NCBI RefSeq assembly: GCF_004296935.1
Contig: NZ_SCVH01000149.1
Coordinates: 1-46,305, forward strand
From: Reyranella sp.
GTDB taxonomy: Bacteria; Pseudomonadota; Alphaproteobacteria; Reyranellales; Reyranellaceae
Length of the DNA stretch: 46,305 nucleotides
Reading direction: 5' to 3'
Shown here: positions 25,184 to 34,153 of the stretch, piece after piece
Layout: the number at the start of each line of letters is the position of its first letter
How positions within the stretch are numbered: the first letter of the stretch is position 1
Translations under genes and position numbers: made by a program
The notes under the pieces: generated by a model
Databases searched by the model: none
What the model was told of the DNA's origin: nothing
Seen by the model: only the letters and a program-made list of their open reading frames with translations

Positions 25184-25666
25184 TCAGGGCGCGCGTTGTT
25201 TTTGGCCAACGAGAGAATCGATGAGCATCAGCCCGACGCCGACAACGATCGCCGAATCGGCGACGTTGAACGCCGGCCAATGCCAGCGGCCTATGTGGAA
25301 ATCGGCGAAATCAAACACCGCTCCCCAACGGGCGCGGTCGATAACATTGCCGATAGCGCCTCCGATGACAAGACCGATGCCCCAGCCGCCGAGCCGCCGG
25401 TCGGTTCGTCGCAGCCAGACGAACAGGCCGATGCAGACCGCCACGGCGACCGCCGAAAGGACCCAGGGCGGCAGGGCGCGATCGCCGCCCAGCATGCCGA
25501 AGCTCACGCCCTTGTTCCACACGACGACCAGGCGGAAGAAGCCGTCGAACACCGACACCACTGCGCCGGCTTTCAACAGGTAGCCGAGCAGAAGCTCCTT
25601 GGAGATCTGGTCGACCACCACGGTCACGACGACCAGGGCCATCGCCTGCAGTTCGAGGCGTCTCAT
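25184..25666 (-). CDS. lspA: Lipoprotein signal peptidase (signal peptidase II)
   Basis: This 160-residue inner-membrane aspartyl protease has four hydrophobic segments. The conserved block GNVIDRARWGAVFDFADF carries the catalytic aspartate D119, and FNVADSAI carries D137. It cleaves the signal peptide of diacylglyceryl-modified prolipoproteins; the lipoprotein encoded next would be a substrate. It starts 10 bases after the ileS stop, the common ileS-lspA arrangement. Confidence 0.96.
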   Translation of the reverse strand: MRRLELQAMALVVVTVVVDQISKELLLGYLLKAGAVVSVFDGFFRLVVVWNKGVSFGMLGGDRALPPWVLSAVAVAVCIGLFVWLRRTDRRLGGWGIGLVIGGAIGNVIDRARWGAVFDFADFHIGRWHWPAFNVADSAIVVGVGLMLIDSLVGQKQRAP

Positions 25667-25676
25667 CGGGAAAGCC

Positions 25677-28538
25677 TCATGCCGTCACCGCCCCTTCGCA
25701 GCGCTGGCAGAGCAGCGGATGAGCCGCCGACTTGCCGACCTCTTCCAACACCTGCCAGCAGCGGGCGCATTTCTCGCCGGCGGCCGGCGCCGGCACGACG
25801 GCCACTCCCGCCACCTCGGGAAGCATGAAGGCGCCCGCCGGCAGCACACCGCCGTCGGGCACCTCGATCAGGTCGCCGCCCGAGGTGATACAGATCTCGG
25901 TGAGATCGAGGCCCTTCAGCGCGTCGATGAAGGCCGAACCGGCATGGACATGCGGGGCGGCCTGCAGGCTGGAGCCGATGCGCTTCTCGGCGCGCTCCAA
26001 CTCCAACGCGCCGGTGACGACGCGACGGAGCGCACGCACGGTCTTCCACTTCTCGCCGAGGCCCGGATCGAGCCAGACGGCCGGGATCGTCGGATAGACG
26101 CGCAGATGCACCGAATCGGCCTTGCCGTCCGGCACGTCCTGCGGCCGGGCGAGCCAGGCCTCTTCCGCCGTGAAGCAGGTGATGGGGGCCAGCCAGACGG
26201 TCAGGAACGAGAAGATCTCGGCCATGACTGTCCGCGCTGCGCGCCGGCGCGGCGAGGTGGCAGCGTCGCAGTAGATCGCATCCTTGCGGATGTCGAAATA
26301 GAACGCCGACAGATCGACGGCGCAGAAATTGTGCAACTCGGTCGCGATGGTGTGGAAGTCGAAATCGTCGACCGCGCGCCGCATCAGCCCATCGAGTTCG
26401 GCCAGGCGATGGAGCACCCAGCGCTCGAGTTCGGGCATGTCGGCGTAGGCCGCCGTTTCGGCGGCGCTGTAACCGTCGAGACTGCCGAGCAGGTAGCGGA
26501 GCGTGTTGCGCAGCCGGCGATAGGCCTCGGCCTGGTGCTTCAGGATCTCCGGGCCGATGCGCTGGTCCTCGGTATAGTCGGTACCGACCACCCACAGGCG
26601 CAGGATATCGGCGCCGTACTGGTCGCAGACCGACTGCGGGGCGGTGATGTTGCCCAGCGACTTCGACATCTTGCGGCCCTGCTCGTCGAGCGTGAAGCCG
26701 TGCGTCAGCACGCCGTCGTAGGGCGCGCGGCCCCTCGTGCCGCAGCTTTCCAGCAGCGAGGAATGGAACCAGCCGCGATGCTGGTCGGAGCCCTCGAGAT
26801 AGAGGTCGGCCGGCCACTTGAGATCGGGATTGCCTTCGAGCGTGAAGGCATGGGTGCAACCGGAGTCGAACCAGACGTCGAGGATGTCGGTGACCTGCTC
26901 GAAATCCTGGGCATTGTACTTGTTGCCGAGGAAGCGCTCGGGCGGGCTCGCGAACCAGGCATCGGCGCCCTCGGCCTTGAAGGCTTCGACGATGCGTCCC
27001 ATCACCTCGGGATCGCGCAGCGGCTCGCCGGTCGCCTTGTTCACATAGACCGCGATCGGCACGCCCCAGGCGCGCTGGCGCGACACGCACCAGTCAGGCC
27101 GCGTCTCGATCATGCTGCGTAGCCGGTTGTAGCCGGCCGGCGGCACGAAACGTGTCGCATCGATCGCCGCCAGGGCCTTCTCGCGCAAGGTGCCACCGAT
27201 CTCGGCGATCGGCTTGTCCATGGCGATGAACCACTGCGGCGCATTGCGGAAGATCACCGGTGCCTTGGACCGCCAGGAATGCGGATACGAATGCGTGATG
27301 CGACCCGAGGCCAGAAGCTTGGCGGCGGCATCGAGGGCCGCGATCACCGTACGGTTGGCGTCGCCTTTCTTGCCCTCGGGCGTGTAGACGCGCTTGCCGG
27401 CGAACAGCGGCACGTGCGGATAGTAGGAGCCGTCCTCCGAAACCGTGTCCGGCACTTCGACGCCGTTGGCCACGCCCAGCTCATAGTCGTCGGCGCCGTG
27501 GCCCGGCGCGATGTGCACGAAGCCGGTGCCGGCATCGGCGGTGACGAAGCTGCCGGCCAGAAGACGCACGTCGAACTCGTAGCCCTGGCCGCGCAACGGG
27601 TGAGCGGCGACCAGGCCCTCGAGATCGGCCGCGGTCACATCGGCCAGAACCTTGGCCGTGAACTTGCCCGCTTCGGCGGTTGCGGCGACCAGATCCTTGG
27701 CCAGCACCATCTTGTCGCCGACCCGGGCCTTGCTGCCCTCGGCCACGGCGTCGACCTCGACCAGGGCGTAGGCGATCTCGGGCCCGTAGGCGAGCGCGCG
27801 GTTGCCCGGGATGGTCCAGGGCGTCGTCGTCCAGATCATGATCGAGCTGCCGTCGAGCTTGCCGCCGGCTGATTTCAGCACCGGGAAGCCGACGTGGATC
27901 GTGTCGGAGACATGGTCGTGATACTCGATCTCGGCCTCGGCCAGCGCGGTCTTCTCGACGACCGACCACAGCACCGCCTTGGAACCCTTGTAGAGCCCGC
28001 CATTCATGACGAACTTGCCGAGCTCGGCCACGATGGTGGCCTCGGACTCGTACTTCATCGTCGAGTAGTAGTTGTCCCAGTCGCCATCGACACCCAGGCG
28101 CTTGAACTCCTCGCGCTGCACGCCGATCCAGTGATCGGCGAAGGCGCGGCACTGACGGCGGAACTCGACCACCGGCACCTGGTCCTTGTCCTGCTTCTTG
28201 GCGCGGTACTCCTCCTCGATCTTCCATTCGATCGGCAGGCCATGGCAGTCCCAGCCCGGCACGTAGTGGCTGTCCTTGCCCAGCATCTGCTGGGTGCGGC
28301 TCACCAGGTCCTTCAGGATCTTGTTGAGCGCGTGGCCGATATGGAGGTTGCCGTTGGCGTAGGGCGGGCCGTCGTGCAGGACGAACTTGGGCCGGCCCTT
28401 GCTCTCGGCGCGCAGGCGGTCCCACAGCTTCATGTCGGCCCAGCGCTTCAGCAGCTCCGGCTCCTTCTTGGGAAGGCCGCCGCGCATGGGGAAGTCGGTC
28501 TTGGGCAGGAAAACGCTGGATTTATAGTCAGTTGTCAC
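25677..28538 (-). CDS. ileS: Isoleucyl-tRNA synthetase
   Basis: A 953-residue class I synthetase with GNLHIGHALNKILKD (HIGH at 66-69), the WDCHGLPIEWKIEEE loop, a complete editing domain, GRKMSKSLGN, and a C-terminal zinc finger (CARCWQVLEEVG and LCQRCEGAV). The GTG at 28538 is chosen because VTTDYKSSVFLPKTDFPMRGG matches the normal N-terminus; an ATG at 28589 would add 17 residues. No antibiotic-resistance (type 2, pseudomonic-acid) features are evident. Confidence 0.96.
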   Translation of the reverse strand: MTTDYKSSVFLPKTDFPMRGGLPKKEPELLKRWADMKLWDRLRAESKGRPKFVLHDGPPYANGNLHIGHALNKILKDLVSRTQQMLGKDSHYVPGWDCHGLPIEWKIEEEYRAKKQDKDQVPVVEFRRQCRAFADHWIGVQREEFKRLGVDGDWDNYYSTMKYESEATIVAELGKFVMNGGLYKGSKAVLWSVVEKTALAEAEIEYHDHVSDTIHVGFPVLKSAGGKLDGSSIMIWTTTPWTIPGNRALAYGPEIAYALVEVDAVAEGSKARVGDKMVLAKDLVAATAEAGKFTAKVLADVTAADLEGLVAAHPLRGQGYEFDVRLLAGSFVTADAGTGFVHIAPGHGADDYELGVANGVEVPDTVSEDGSYYPHVPLFAGKRVYTPEGKKGDANRTVIAALDAAAKLLASGRITHSYPHSWRSKAPVIFRNAPQWFIAMDKPIAEIGGTLREKALAAIDATRFVPPAGYNRLRSMIETRPDWCVSRQRAWGVPIAVYVNKATGEPLRDPEVMGRIVEAFKAEGADAWFASPPERFLGNKYNAQDFEQVTDILDVWFDSGCTHAFTLEGNPDLKWPADLYLEGSDQHRGWFHSSLLESCGTRGRAPYDGVLTHGFTLDEQGRKMSKSLGNITAPQSVCDQYGADILRLWVVGTDYTEDQRIGPEILKHQAEAYRRLRNTLRYLLGSLDGYSAAETAAYADMPELERWVLHRLAELDGLMRRAVDDFDFHTIATELHNFCAVDLSAFYFDIRKDAIYCDAATSPRRRAARTVMAEIFSFLTVWLAPITCFTAEEAWLARPQDVPDGKADSVHLRVYPTIPAVWLDPGLGEKWKTVRALRRVVTGALELERAEKRIGSSLQAAPHVHAGSAFIDALKGLDLTEICITSGGDLIEVPDGGVLPAGAFMLPEVAGVAVVPAPAAGEKCARCWQVLEEVGKSAAHPLLCQRCEGAVTA

Positions 28539-28695
28539 AAGAAACTCGGTGCGAAAGGAGCGATGGGTGGCGGCCAGAACGGCAGCCAAACAGACGGGAC
28601 GACCCGGCCGCGGTCAGCGGACCGGGCGGATAATTCGCTCCTGGGGGGCCCCGATAAACATAGGGCCGGCAATCTAGGGACGGGGGTCGGGGGGG
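28539..28695. other. Gap between ribF and ileS, no gene seen
   Basis: 157 bases, very G/C-rich with C- and G-runs. It may carry the ileS promoter. The segment CCCGGCCGCGGTCAGCGGACCGGG can form a hairpin but lacks a T-tract, so I do not call a terminator. Confidence 0.4.
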
Positions 28696-29631
28696 TCAAG
28701 GAGCCGCTAGAATGGCCTTTGCTGCCTGCCCATCGGCCGCAATCTGCGCCTTGAGCTGGTCGAGGCCGGCGAACTTCATCTCCGGCCGGATGAAGTCGAC
28801 CAGCGCCACGCGCAAAACCTTGCCGTAGAGGTCGCCCGCGAAATCGAACAGGTGGACCTCGAAATTCTCCTTGAGCTTGCCGAAGGTTGGACGCCGGCCA
28901 AGGTTGGCGACAGCCTCGCGCCATTCGCCATCGACCAGGGCGCGCACGGCATAGACGCCGAAGCGTGGCCGGAGATGCTCGCCCAGCGCCACATTGGCGG
29001 TCGGAAAGCCGATCGTGCGACCGCGCTGGTCGCCCAATTCCACCACGCCCTCGATCTCCCAGGCATGACCCAGCAGCTCGGCCGCCTCCTTCGCCATGCC
29101 GGCGCGCAGCGCCTCGCGAATGCGGGTCGAGGAATAGATCTCGCCCTCGCGCATGACAGGCTCGAGCACGGTGACGCCGAAGCGGCGCGCCTTGCCCTCG
29201 GTCCGCAGGCGCTCGACGTTGCCGCCGCGGCGCGCCCCGAAGGTGAAGTCGTAGCCGCACACGACATGGCGTGCGCCCAGCCCCTTCAGAAGCACGTCCT
29301 CGATGAAGGCATCGGCCGAGAGAGCGGCAAACCCCGCGTCGAAGCGTTGCGCGAGCACGGCCTGCACGCCGTACTGCGCCAGCAACCGGAGCTTGGCCGG
29401 CGGCAGAGTGAGGCGGAACGGCCCGGTGTCAGGCACGAAGAAGCCGCGCGGATGCGGCTCGAAGGTGAGCGCCACCAGCGGCGCGCCGAGCGTCTTCGCG
29501 TGCTTGCCGGCGTCGGCCAGCAGCGCCTGGTGCCCGCGATGCACACCGTCGAAATTGCCGAGCGCCACCGCGCCGCCCTTCCAGGCAACAGGTGCCTGCC
29601 GCCAATCGTCGAAGACCGGAATCGAATTCAT
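28696..29631 (-). CDS. ribF: Bifunctional riboflavin kinase / FAD synthetase
   Basis: The 311-residue enzyme has the N-terminal nucleotidyltransferase motif LGNFDGVHRGH and the ISSTRIRE-like segment IYSSTRIREALR. The C-terminal flavokinase follows, with RTIGFPTANV and EVHLFDF. It converts riboflavin to FMN and FAD in the cytosol. The ATG at 29631 gives MNSIPVFDDW; the longer frame starts inside the upstream MaoC gene region and is not supported. It lies eight bases after the MaoC gene. Confidence 0.95.
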   Translation of the reverse strand: MNSIPVFDDWRQAPVAWKGGAVALGNFDGVHRGHQALLADAGKHAKTLGAPLVALTFEPHPRGFFVPDTGPFRLTLPPAKLRLLAQYGVQAVLAQRFDAGFAALSADAFIEDVLLKGLGARHVVCGYDFTFGARRGGNVERLRTEGKARRFGVTVLEPVMREGEIYSSTRIREALRAGMAKEAAELLGHAWEIEGVVELGDQRGRTIGFPTANVALGEHLRPRFGVYAVRALVDGEWREAVANLGRRPTFGKLKENFEVHLFDFAGDLYGKVLRVALVDFIRPEMKFAGLDQLKAQIAADGQAAKAILAAP

Positions 29632-29639
29632 GTGCAGGG

Positions 29640-30065
29640 TCACGCCACGTCGCGCCGCGGCACCAGTACCGTCGCCTCGCCGTCGATCACGACCTTCTCG
29701 CCATTGAAGCACTGGGTCTGCAGCGTGACGCGCCGGCGCTTCTCGTCGATGGCGGTGATGGTGGCAACGGCGGTGATGGTCTCGCCGATCAGCACCGGCG
29801 CCAGGAAGTTCATGGTCTGGGAGATATAGACCGCGCCGGGGCCCGGTAGCTTGGTGCCGATCACCGTCGAGATGAAGCTGCCGCTCAGCATGCCGTGGGC
29901 GATGCGCTGGCCGAAGCGCGTGGTGCGGGCGAAGCCGTCATGGAGATGGATCGGGTTGGTGTCTCCCGAGACGCCGGCAAAGCCCGCGATGTCGGCCTCG
30001 GTCACGGTCTTGCCGAACATCGCCGACATGCCGACCTTGAGGTCTTCGAGATAGAGGCCGTTCAT
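29640..30065 (-). CDS. MaoC-like (R)-specific enoyl-CoA hydratase
   Basis: This hot-dog-fold protein of ~141 residues has the hydratase motif GDTNPIHLHDGFARTTRFGQRIAHGML, containing the catalytic Asp and His. It hydrates short trans-2-enoyl-CoA to the (R)-3-hydroxyacyl-CoA, often feeding polyhydroxyalkanoate synthesis. The start is ambiguous: the ATG at 30065 (MNGLYLEDLKVGM) matches relatives, while a TTG at 30086 has GGGGAG ten bases upstream and would add seven residues. Divergent from the phosphotransferase at 30156. Confidence 0.9.
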   Translation of the reverse strand: MNGLYLEDLKVGMSAMFGKTVTEADIAGFAGVSGDTNPIHLHDGFARTTRFGQRIAHGMLSGSFISTVIGTKLPGPGAVYISQTMNFLAPVLIGETITAVATITAIDEKRRRVTLQTQCFNGEKVVIDGEATVLVPRRDVA

Positions 30066-30155
30066 GGCCGAAAGGGACTGCGCCAAAGTCTTGATTCTCC
30101 CCGCGTGAGGGTCGCCCTCTTACCACGCTGCGGGGCCTGTGCCACAGTCCGGTAA

Positions 30156-31187
30156 ATGACCGTTCACACGTCTGACGAAGCAGAAAATGTCGCCTCAGTC
30201 CTGGCCCGGGCGGCCAGCCGTCATTTCGGCGGCACGGCGACCATCGAGAAGCTCGGCCGAGAATCAGGCGGCGCCTCGCGCCAGACCTGGAGCTTCGACG
30301 CCATCGTCGGTGACACCCGCCACGAGTTGATCCTGCGCCGCGATCCGCCGACCTTGGGCGCGCCCCGAAGCAAGGCCGAGAGTGACCGTTCGGTCTCGAT
30401 CGACCGCGCCACCGAGTTTCGCGTCCTCGGCGCCGCCTTCCAGGCCGGCGTCCGCGCCCCGGAAGTGCTGTTCGAGCTCGCGCCCGGTGACGGCCTGGGC
30501 GAGGCCTATGTCATGCGCCGGATCGGTGGCACGGCGATCGCCCGCAAGCTGCTCCGCGACGCCCCCTACGAAGGCGCGCGGAAAAAGATCGCGGGCCAGC
30601 TCGGCGAGATCCTGGCGCGCATCCATGCCGTGCCGCCGGGCGGCCTGCCGCCGCTCGTGCATCGCGAGGCGGCCGACCACATCGCAGGCCAGCGCCGCGC
30701 CCTCGACCTGCTCGACCGGCCGCAGCCGGTGTTCGAGCTGGCGCTCGCCTGGCTCGATCGGCGCAAGCCCGCGCCGACCGCCAAGCCGGTGCTCGTCCAC
30801 GGCGACTATCGCACCGGCAATTATCTCGCCGACGAAACCGGCGTGACCGCGATCCTCGACTGGGAAGGTGCGCATCTCGGCGATCCCATCGAAGACCTGG
30901 GCTGGCTCTGTGTAAAAAGCTGGCGCTTCGGCGCCGTCGACAAGCCGGCGGGCGGCTTCGGCAGCCGCGAGGAACTGTGGCAGGCCTACGAACGGGCGGG
31001 CGGCATCAAAATCGATCCGGCGCGCGCGCATTGGTGGGAGGTGTTCGGCACGGTGCGCTGGGGCATCATCTGCCACAATCAGGCGTGGCGGCATCTCTCT
31101 GGCGCGATCAAGTCGATGGAATTGGCCTCGATCGGCCGCCGCGCCGTCGAGACCGAAGTCGATCTGCTGCAACTGTTGAAGGCCTGA
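30156..31187 (+). CDS. Aminoglycoside-phosphotransferase-fold kinase (ACAD10/11-like family)
   Basis: A 343-residue kinase-fold protein with the catalytic loop LVHGDYRTGN (about 214-222) and the metal-binding DWE (235-237), followed by HLGDPIEDLGWL. N-terminal strands carry the ATP-binding lysine region LILRRDPP. This subfamily is usually linked to acyl-CoA metabolism rather than drug resistance, and it is followed one base later by its frequent partner, a DUF6285 protein. Substrate unproven. Confidence 0.86.
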   Translation: MTVHTSDEAENVASVLARAASRHFGGTATIEKLGRESGGASRQTWSFDAIVGDTRHELILRRDPPTLGAPRSKAESDRSVSIDRATEFRVLGAAFQAGVRAPEVLFELAPGDGLGEAYVMRRIGGTAIARKLLRDAPYEGARKKIAGQLGEILARIHAVPPGGLPPLVHREAADHIAGQRRALDLLDRPQPVFELALAWLDRRKPAPTAKPVLVHGDYRTGNYLADETGVTAILDWEGAHLGDPIEDLGWLCVKSWRFGAVDKPAGGFGSREELWQAYERAGGIKIDPARAHWWEVFGTVRWGIICHNQAWRHLSGAIKSMELASIGRRAVETEVDLLQLLKA

Positions 31188-31188
31188 T

Positions 31189-31548
31189 ATGGCACAGGAT
31201 CGTCCCACTGCCTCGGAACTGCTGGCCGCCATCGCCGACTTCCTGCGCGAGGAGGCAACCCCCGCCCTCGACAAGGCCGAACCGCGGCTCGGTTTCCAGA
31301 TGCGCGTGGCGGTGAATTCGCTGGCCATCCTCGAGCGCGAGGCGCGCCTCGGCCCCGACGCCGATGCCGCCGAGCAGGCGCGGCTCGCAAAACTGTTGGG
31401 CCGCGACGGCACGCTCGACGAACTCAACCGCGAGCTCGCCCGCCAGCTCCGCACCGGCCAGCGCGACGAACGCGACGCCACCCTGATGACCCATCTCGAC
31501 GCCACCATCGCCGACAAGATCGCCATCGCCAACCCGAAGTGGCGCTGA
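31189..31548 (+). CDS. DUF6285 family protein
   Basis: This 119-residue, almost wholly helical acidic/basic protein opens with RPTASELLAAIADFLREE, typical of the small DUF6285 proteins found directly after APH-like kinases. It has no catalytic motif. The one-base spacing after the kinase suggests a subunit or stabiliser of it. Its stop codon forms the left end of palindromic repeat copy B. Confidence 0.75.
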   Translation: MAQDRPTASELLAAIADFLREEATPALDKAEPRLGFQMRVAVNSLAILEREARLGPDADAAEQARLAKLLGRDGTLDELNRELARQLRTGQRDERDATLMTHLDATIADKIAIANPKWR

Positions 31549-31615
31549 CCCCCCTCCGCCCCTTCGGGGCACCTCCCCCGTTTCGGGGGAGGTGGCCGCA
31601 GGCCGGAGGGGGTCA
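31546..31615. repeat. Palindromic intergenic repeat, copy B (70 bases)
   Basis: TGACCCCCCTCCG and CGGAGGGGGTCA are inverted ends. Between them lie three hairpins: GCCCCTTCGGGGC, CACCTCCCCCGTTTCGGGGGAGGTG and GGCCGCAGGCC. It is the compact form of the element at 7781-7891 and lies in the opposite orientation. The upstream TGA stop is part of the repeat, exactly as at copy A. Confidence 0.85.
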
Positions 31616-31679
31616 TAGTTCGGCCTTCGCCGAACCATTGACCGTAGAAGCCGCCGCGGGGCGGGCGTAAATTCCCGCC

Positions 31680-32378
31680 ATGACCACCGTGAACGCCCTT
31701 TCCGAAGTCGCCGCCCTGATGGGCGACCCGGCGCGCGCCGCCATGTTGTCGCTCTTGATGGATGGCCGCGCCCATACCGCCTCAGATTTGGCACTGGCCG
31801 CTGGCGTCACCGCCCAGACGGCGTCGGGCCATCTCGGCCGCATGACCGAGGCCAATCTGCTGGCCGCCCGCGCCCAGGGCCGCAACCGCTTCTATCGCCT
31901 GGCATCGGGCGACGTGGCGCACGCCATCGAATCGCTGATGGCGCTGGCCGGCACGCGTGCCCCGCCCGCTTCCCAATCGGCGGCGTGGCGGCGCGATCCC
32001 GACCTCCGCTTCTGCCGCACCTGCTACGACCATCTCGCGGGCCAGGTCGGCATCGCGGTGACCGATTCGCTCACGCAACACGGCCATCTCGAACCCAAGG
32101 GATCGCACGACTGGAAGCTGACACCATCGGGCGAGCTTTTCTGCGCCCGGGTCGGCGTCGATCTCGGCAGCGCGCGCCAGGCGACCACGCGCCACTTCGC
32201 GCGCCAGTGCCTCGACTGGAGCGAACGCCGGCCGCACATCTCCGGTGCGCTGGGCTCGGCCATCGCCGACACTTTCTTCAAGAAGGGTTGGGCCGAGAAA
32301 CTGCGCCGCGGCCGCACCGTGCGCCTCACCGACTCTGGCCGTCGCGCGCTCGCGCGCGACTTCGGCGCAGCGGTCTAG
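31680..32378 (+). CDS. ArsR-family transcriptional regulator
   Basis: A 232-residue protein with a winged helix at ~10-75 (LMGDPARAAMLSLLMDGRAHTASDLALAAGVTAQTASGHLGRM). A C-terminal region has FCRTCYDHLAGQVG (C112, C115) and a DUF-like helical repeat ending RLTDSGRRALARDF. The CxxC could bind metal or sense thiols, but is not the arsenic-binding ELCVC motif. Large two-domain ArsR proteins of this shape often control a neighbouring metabolic gene. Its gene is convergent with the PLP enzyme at 32385. Confidence 0.88.
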   Translation: MTTVNALSEVAALMGDPARAAMLSLLMDGRAHTASDLALAAGVTAQTASGHLGRMTEANLLAARAQGRNRFYRLASGDVAHAIESLMALAGTRAPPASQSAAWRRDPDLRFCRTCYDHLAGQVGIAVTDSLTQHGHLEPKGSHDWKLTPSGELFCARVGVDLGSARQATTRHFARQCLDWSERRPHISGALGSAIADTFFKKGWAEKLRRGRTVRLTDSGRRALARDFGAAV

Positions 32379-32384
32379 GGCGCT

Positions 32385-33506
32385 TTACCAACCATGGAAG
32401 CGCGGCCATACAAAGGTCGCGCCCTTGGCCGTCACGAGATGATAGTCGGGATATTGCGCGCCGGTGGCGCAGGCATGGTTGGGGAGCACGCGCAGCTTCG
32501 TGCCGATCGGGAAGCGTTCGACGAGGCCTGGGTCCGCCTTGCCGTCGCGGCGCGAGATGATGCCGTGCTCCTGGTTGGCCGCGGTGACAAGGAGCCCCTC
32601 GATCGCGCGACCTTCGGCATCGCAGACGATGCCGTAGCCGTAGTCGGTCGTCTGGCGCTGCGTGCCGCGGTCACGGCTCATCGCCATCCAGCCGGCGTCG
32701 ACGATCACCCAGCCCTTTTCGGGCTGGTGGCCGATCACCGTCGTCAGTACCGAGAGCGCCACGTTCTCGGGCGTGCAGACGCCGATGTTGGCCATCACCA
32801 GATCGAAGAAGACATAGACGCCAGCCCGCACCTCTGTGACACCGTCGAGGCCTTGCGCCGAGAGCGCCGTGGGCGTGGAGCCGACGCTCACCTCGGGACA
32901 GGGCAAGCCGGCTGCCCGCAGGCACTCCGCCGCGCGCACCGAAAGACGGCGCTCCTGCTCGGCGAGTTTCTGCAGCGCTTCGGGCGTGTCGAGGTCGTAG
33001 GAGCTGCCGGCATGCGTCAACACGCCTTTTAGCTTCGCGCCGCCCTCGTGCAGCACCTTGCCGATGTCGATCAGCACCGCGTCCTCGGGCTGCACGCCGG
33101 AGCGATGCCCGTCGGAATCGATTTCGATCATCACCTCGAAAGGGTGCCCCTTGGCGACGACGGCTTGCGCCGCGGCGACCGAGTCGACCAGCAGCGTGAG
33201 CGCACAGCCCTGCCGGCAGAGTGCCAGCGCACGGTCGAGCTTGTCGGGCGAGATGCAGACGGCATAGAGAATGTCGGCGAAGCCCGCGGCAAAGAACTGC
33301 TCCGCCTCCTTCAGGGTCGAGACCGTGATGCCGCTGGCCCCCGCTTCCTGCTGCCGTCGCGCGACCTCGATGCACTTCGATGTCTTCACATGGGGACGCA
33401 GACGCACGCCTAGGGCAGTCATGCGCTCCTGCATGCGGCGGATGTTGGCCTCCATGCGCCTCTCGTCGATCAGCGCAGCAGGAGTCTCGATGTCCGTCAG
33501 CTTCAC
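32385..33506 (-). CDS. PLP-dependent DSD1-type enzyme (D-threonine aldolase / D-serine dehydratase-like)
   Basis: The 373-residue protein has an alanine-racemase-like N-terminal barrel. The PLP lysine is K41 in RPHVKTSK, and EIDSDGHRSG and THAGSSYD follow. The C-terminal beta domain ends PNHACATGAQYPDYHLV, the His/Cys pair that binds zinc in D-serine dehydratase. It acts on a D-beta-hydroxy-amino acid. The GTG at 33506 lies in a GTGA overlap with the HAD gene stop and starts MKLTDIETPAALID, the usual N-terminus. Confidence 0.88.
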   Translation of the reverse strand: MKLTDIETPAALIDERRMEANIRRMQERMTALGVRLRPHVKTSKCIEVARRQQEAGASGITVSTLKEAEQFFAAGFADILYAVCISPDKLDRALALCRQGCALTLLVDSVAAAQAVVAKGHPFEVMIEIDSDGHRSGVQPEDAVLIDIGKVLHEGGAKLKGVLTHAGSSYDLDTPEALQKLAEQERRLSVRAAECLRAAGLPCPEVSVGSTPTALSAQGLDGVTEVRAGVYVFFDLVMANIGVCTPENVALSVLTTVIGHQPEKGWVIVDAGWMAMSRDRGTQRQTTDYGYGIVCDAEGRAIEGLLVTAANQEHGIISRRDGKADPGLVERFPIGTKLRVLPNHACATGAQYPDYHLVTAKGATFVWPRFHGW

Positions 33507-34153
33507 GTCGGATGTCCTTCGAGCCAGGGCAGAAGACCTCCCAAGGTCGGCCGTTCGAGGGCGGCCTGGGGCGCACCGTCGGGACGCGCAAGACCGACCC
33601 TGTTGTGCCAGTAGGTGCGCAGCCCAACGGCTGATGTGCCGAAAAGATCGTAGCCGGAGCCCGCCACGAACGCAGCGTCCCGGGCCTCGATTCCAAGCTT
33701 CGCCAGCGCCAGGCGATAGGGCCGCGGGTCGGGCTTGTAGAAACCCGCCTCTTCGGCCGTGACGACACAGTCCCAACGCATTTTCAAACGCTCCGACGCC
33801 TGTATGCCCAGCCGAACCGAGCAGTTGGTCACCACGGCAAGCTTCGTCCGGCCTTTTAGCGCATCGAGCGCGGCCTGTGCGCCGTTCCACACCGGCAGCT
33901 CGTGCCATCGCGTTTCCAGCGCGTCGGCGACCTTCTCCGGCAGTCCCGTCGTGCGCGCCGCCGTACGCACGAGATCCTCATAGGGCACGTAGGCGCCGCA
34001 GCCGTAGGTCAGCCGCAGATACTCGGCACGCCAGACGCGACCGGCAGCCTCGGAGCCGGCCACCCTGGTCCACAGACTCCAGGAATCGAGGAGCGCCGTC
34101 AGCAGGTCGAACAGCACGGCTTTTGGCGGGGCGGGCGGGTTAGGGCTTGGCAT
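33503..34153 (-). CDS. HAD-superfamily hydrolase, haloacid-dehalogenase type II-like
   Basis: This 216-residue protein has motif I LFDLLTALLDSW (nucleophile D16), motif II VVTNCS, the lysine in EEAGFYKPDPRPY, and motif IV FVAGSGYDLFG. The cap helices match (S)-2-haloacid dehalogenase-like members rather than sugar phosphatases. Motif I has DLLT where many relatives have DAYGT, so dehalogenase activity is uncertain. It overlaps the upstream thioesterase by 14 bases. Confidence 0.88.
   Translation of the reverse strand: MPSPNPPAPPKAVLFDLLTALLDSWSLWTRVAGSEAAGRVWRAEYLRLTYGCGAYVPYEDLVRTAARTTGLPEKVADALETRWHELPVWNGAQAALDALKGRTKLAVVTNCSVRLGIQASERLKMRWDCVVTAEEAGFYKPDPRPYRLALAKLGIEARDAAFVAGSGYDLFGTSAVGLRTYWHNRVGLARPDGAPQAALERPTLGGLLPWLEGHPT

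Noticed and set aside
28590-28695. Terminator or T-box leader upstream of ileS
   Set aside because: The hairpin lacks a T-tract, and T-box elements are not expected in this class; no specifier loop is seen.
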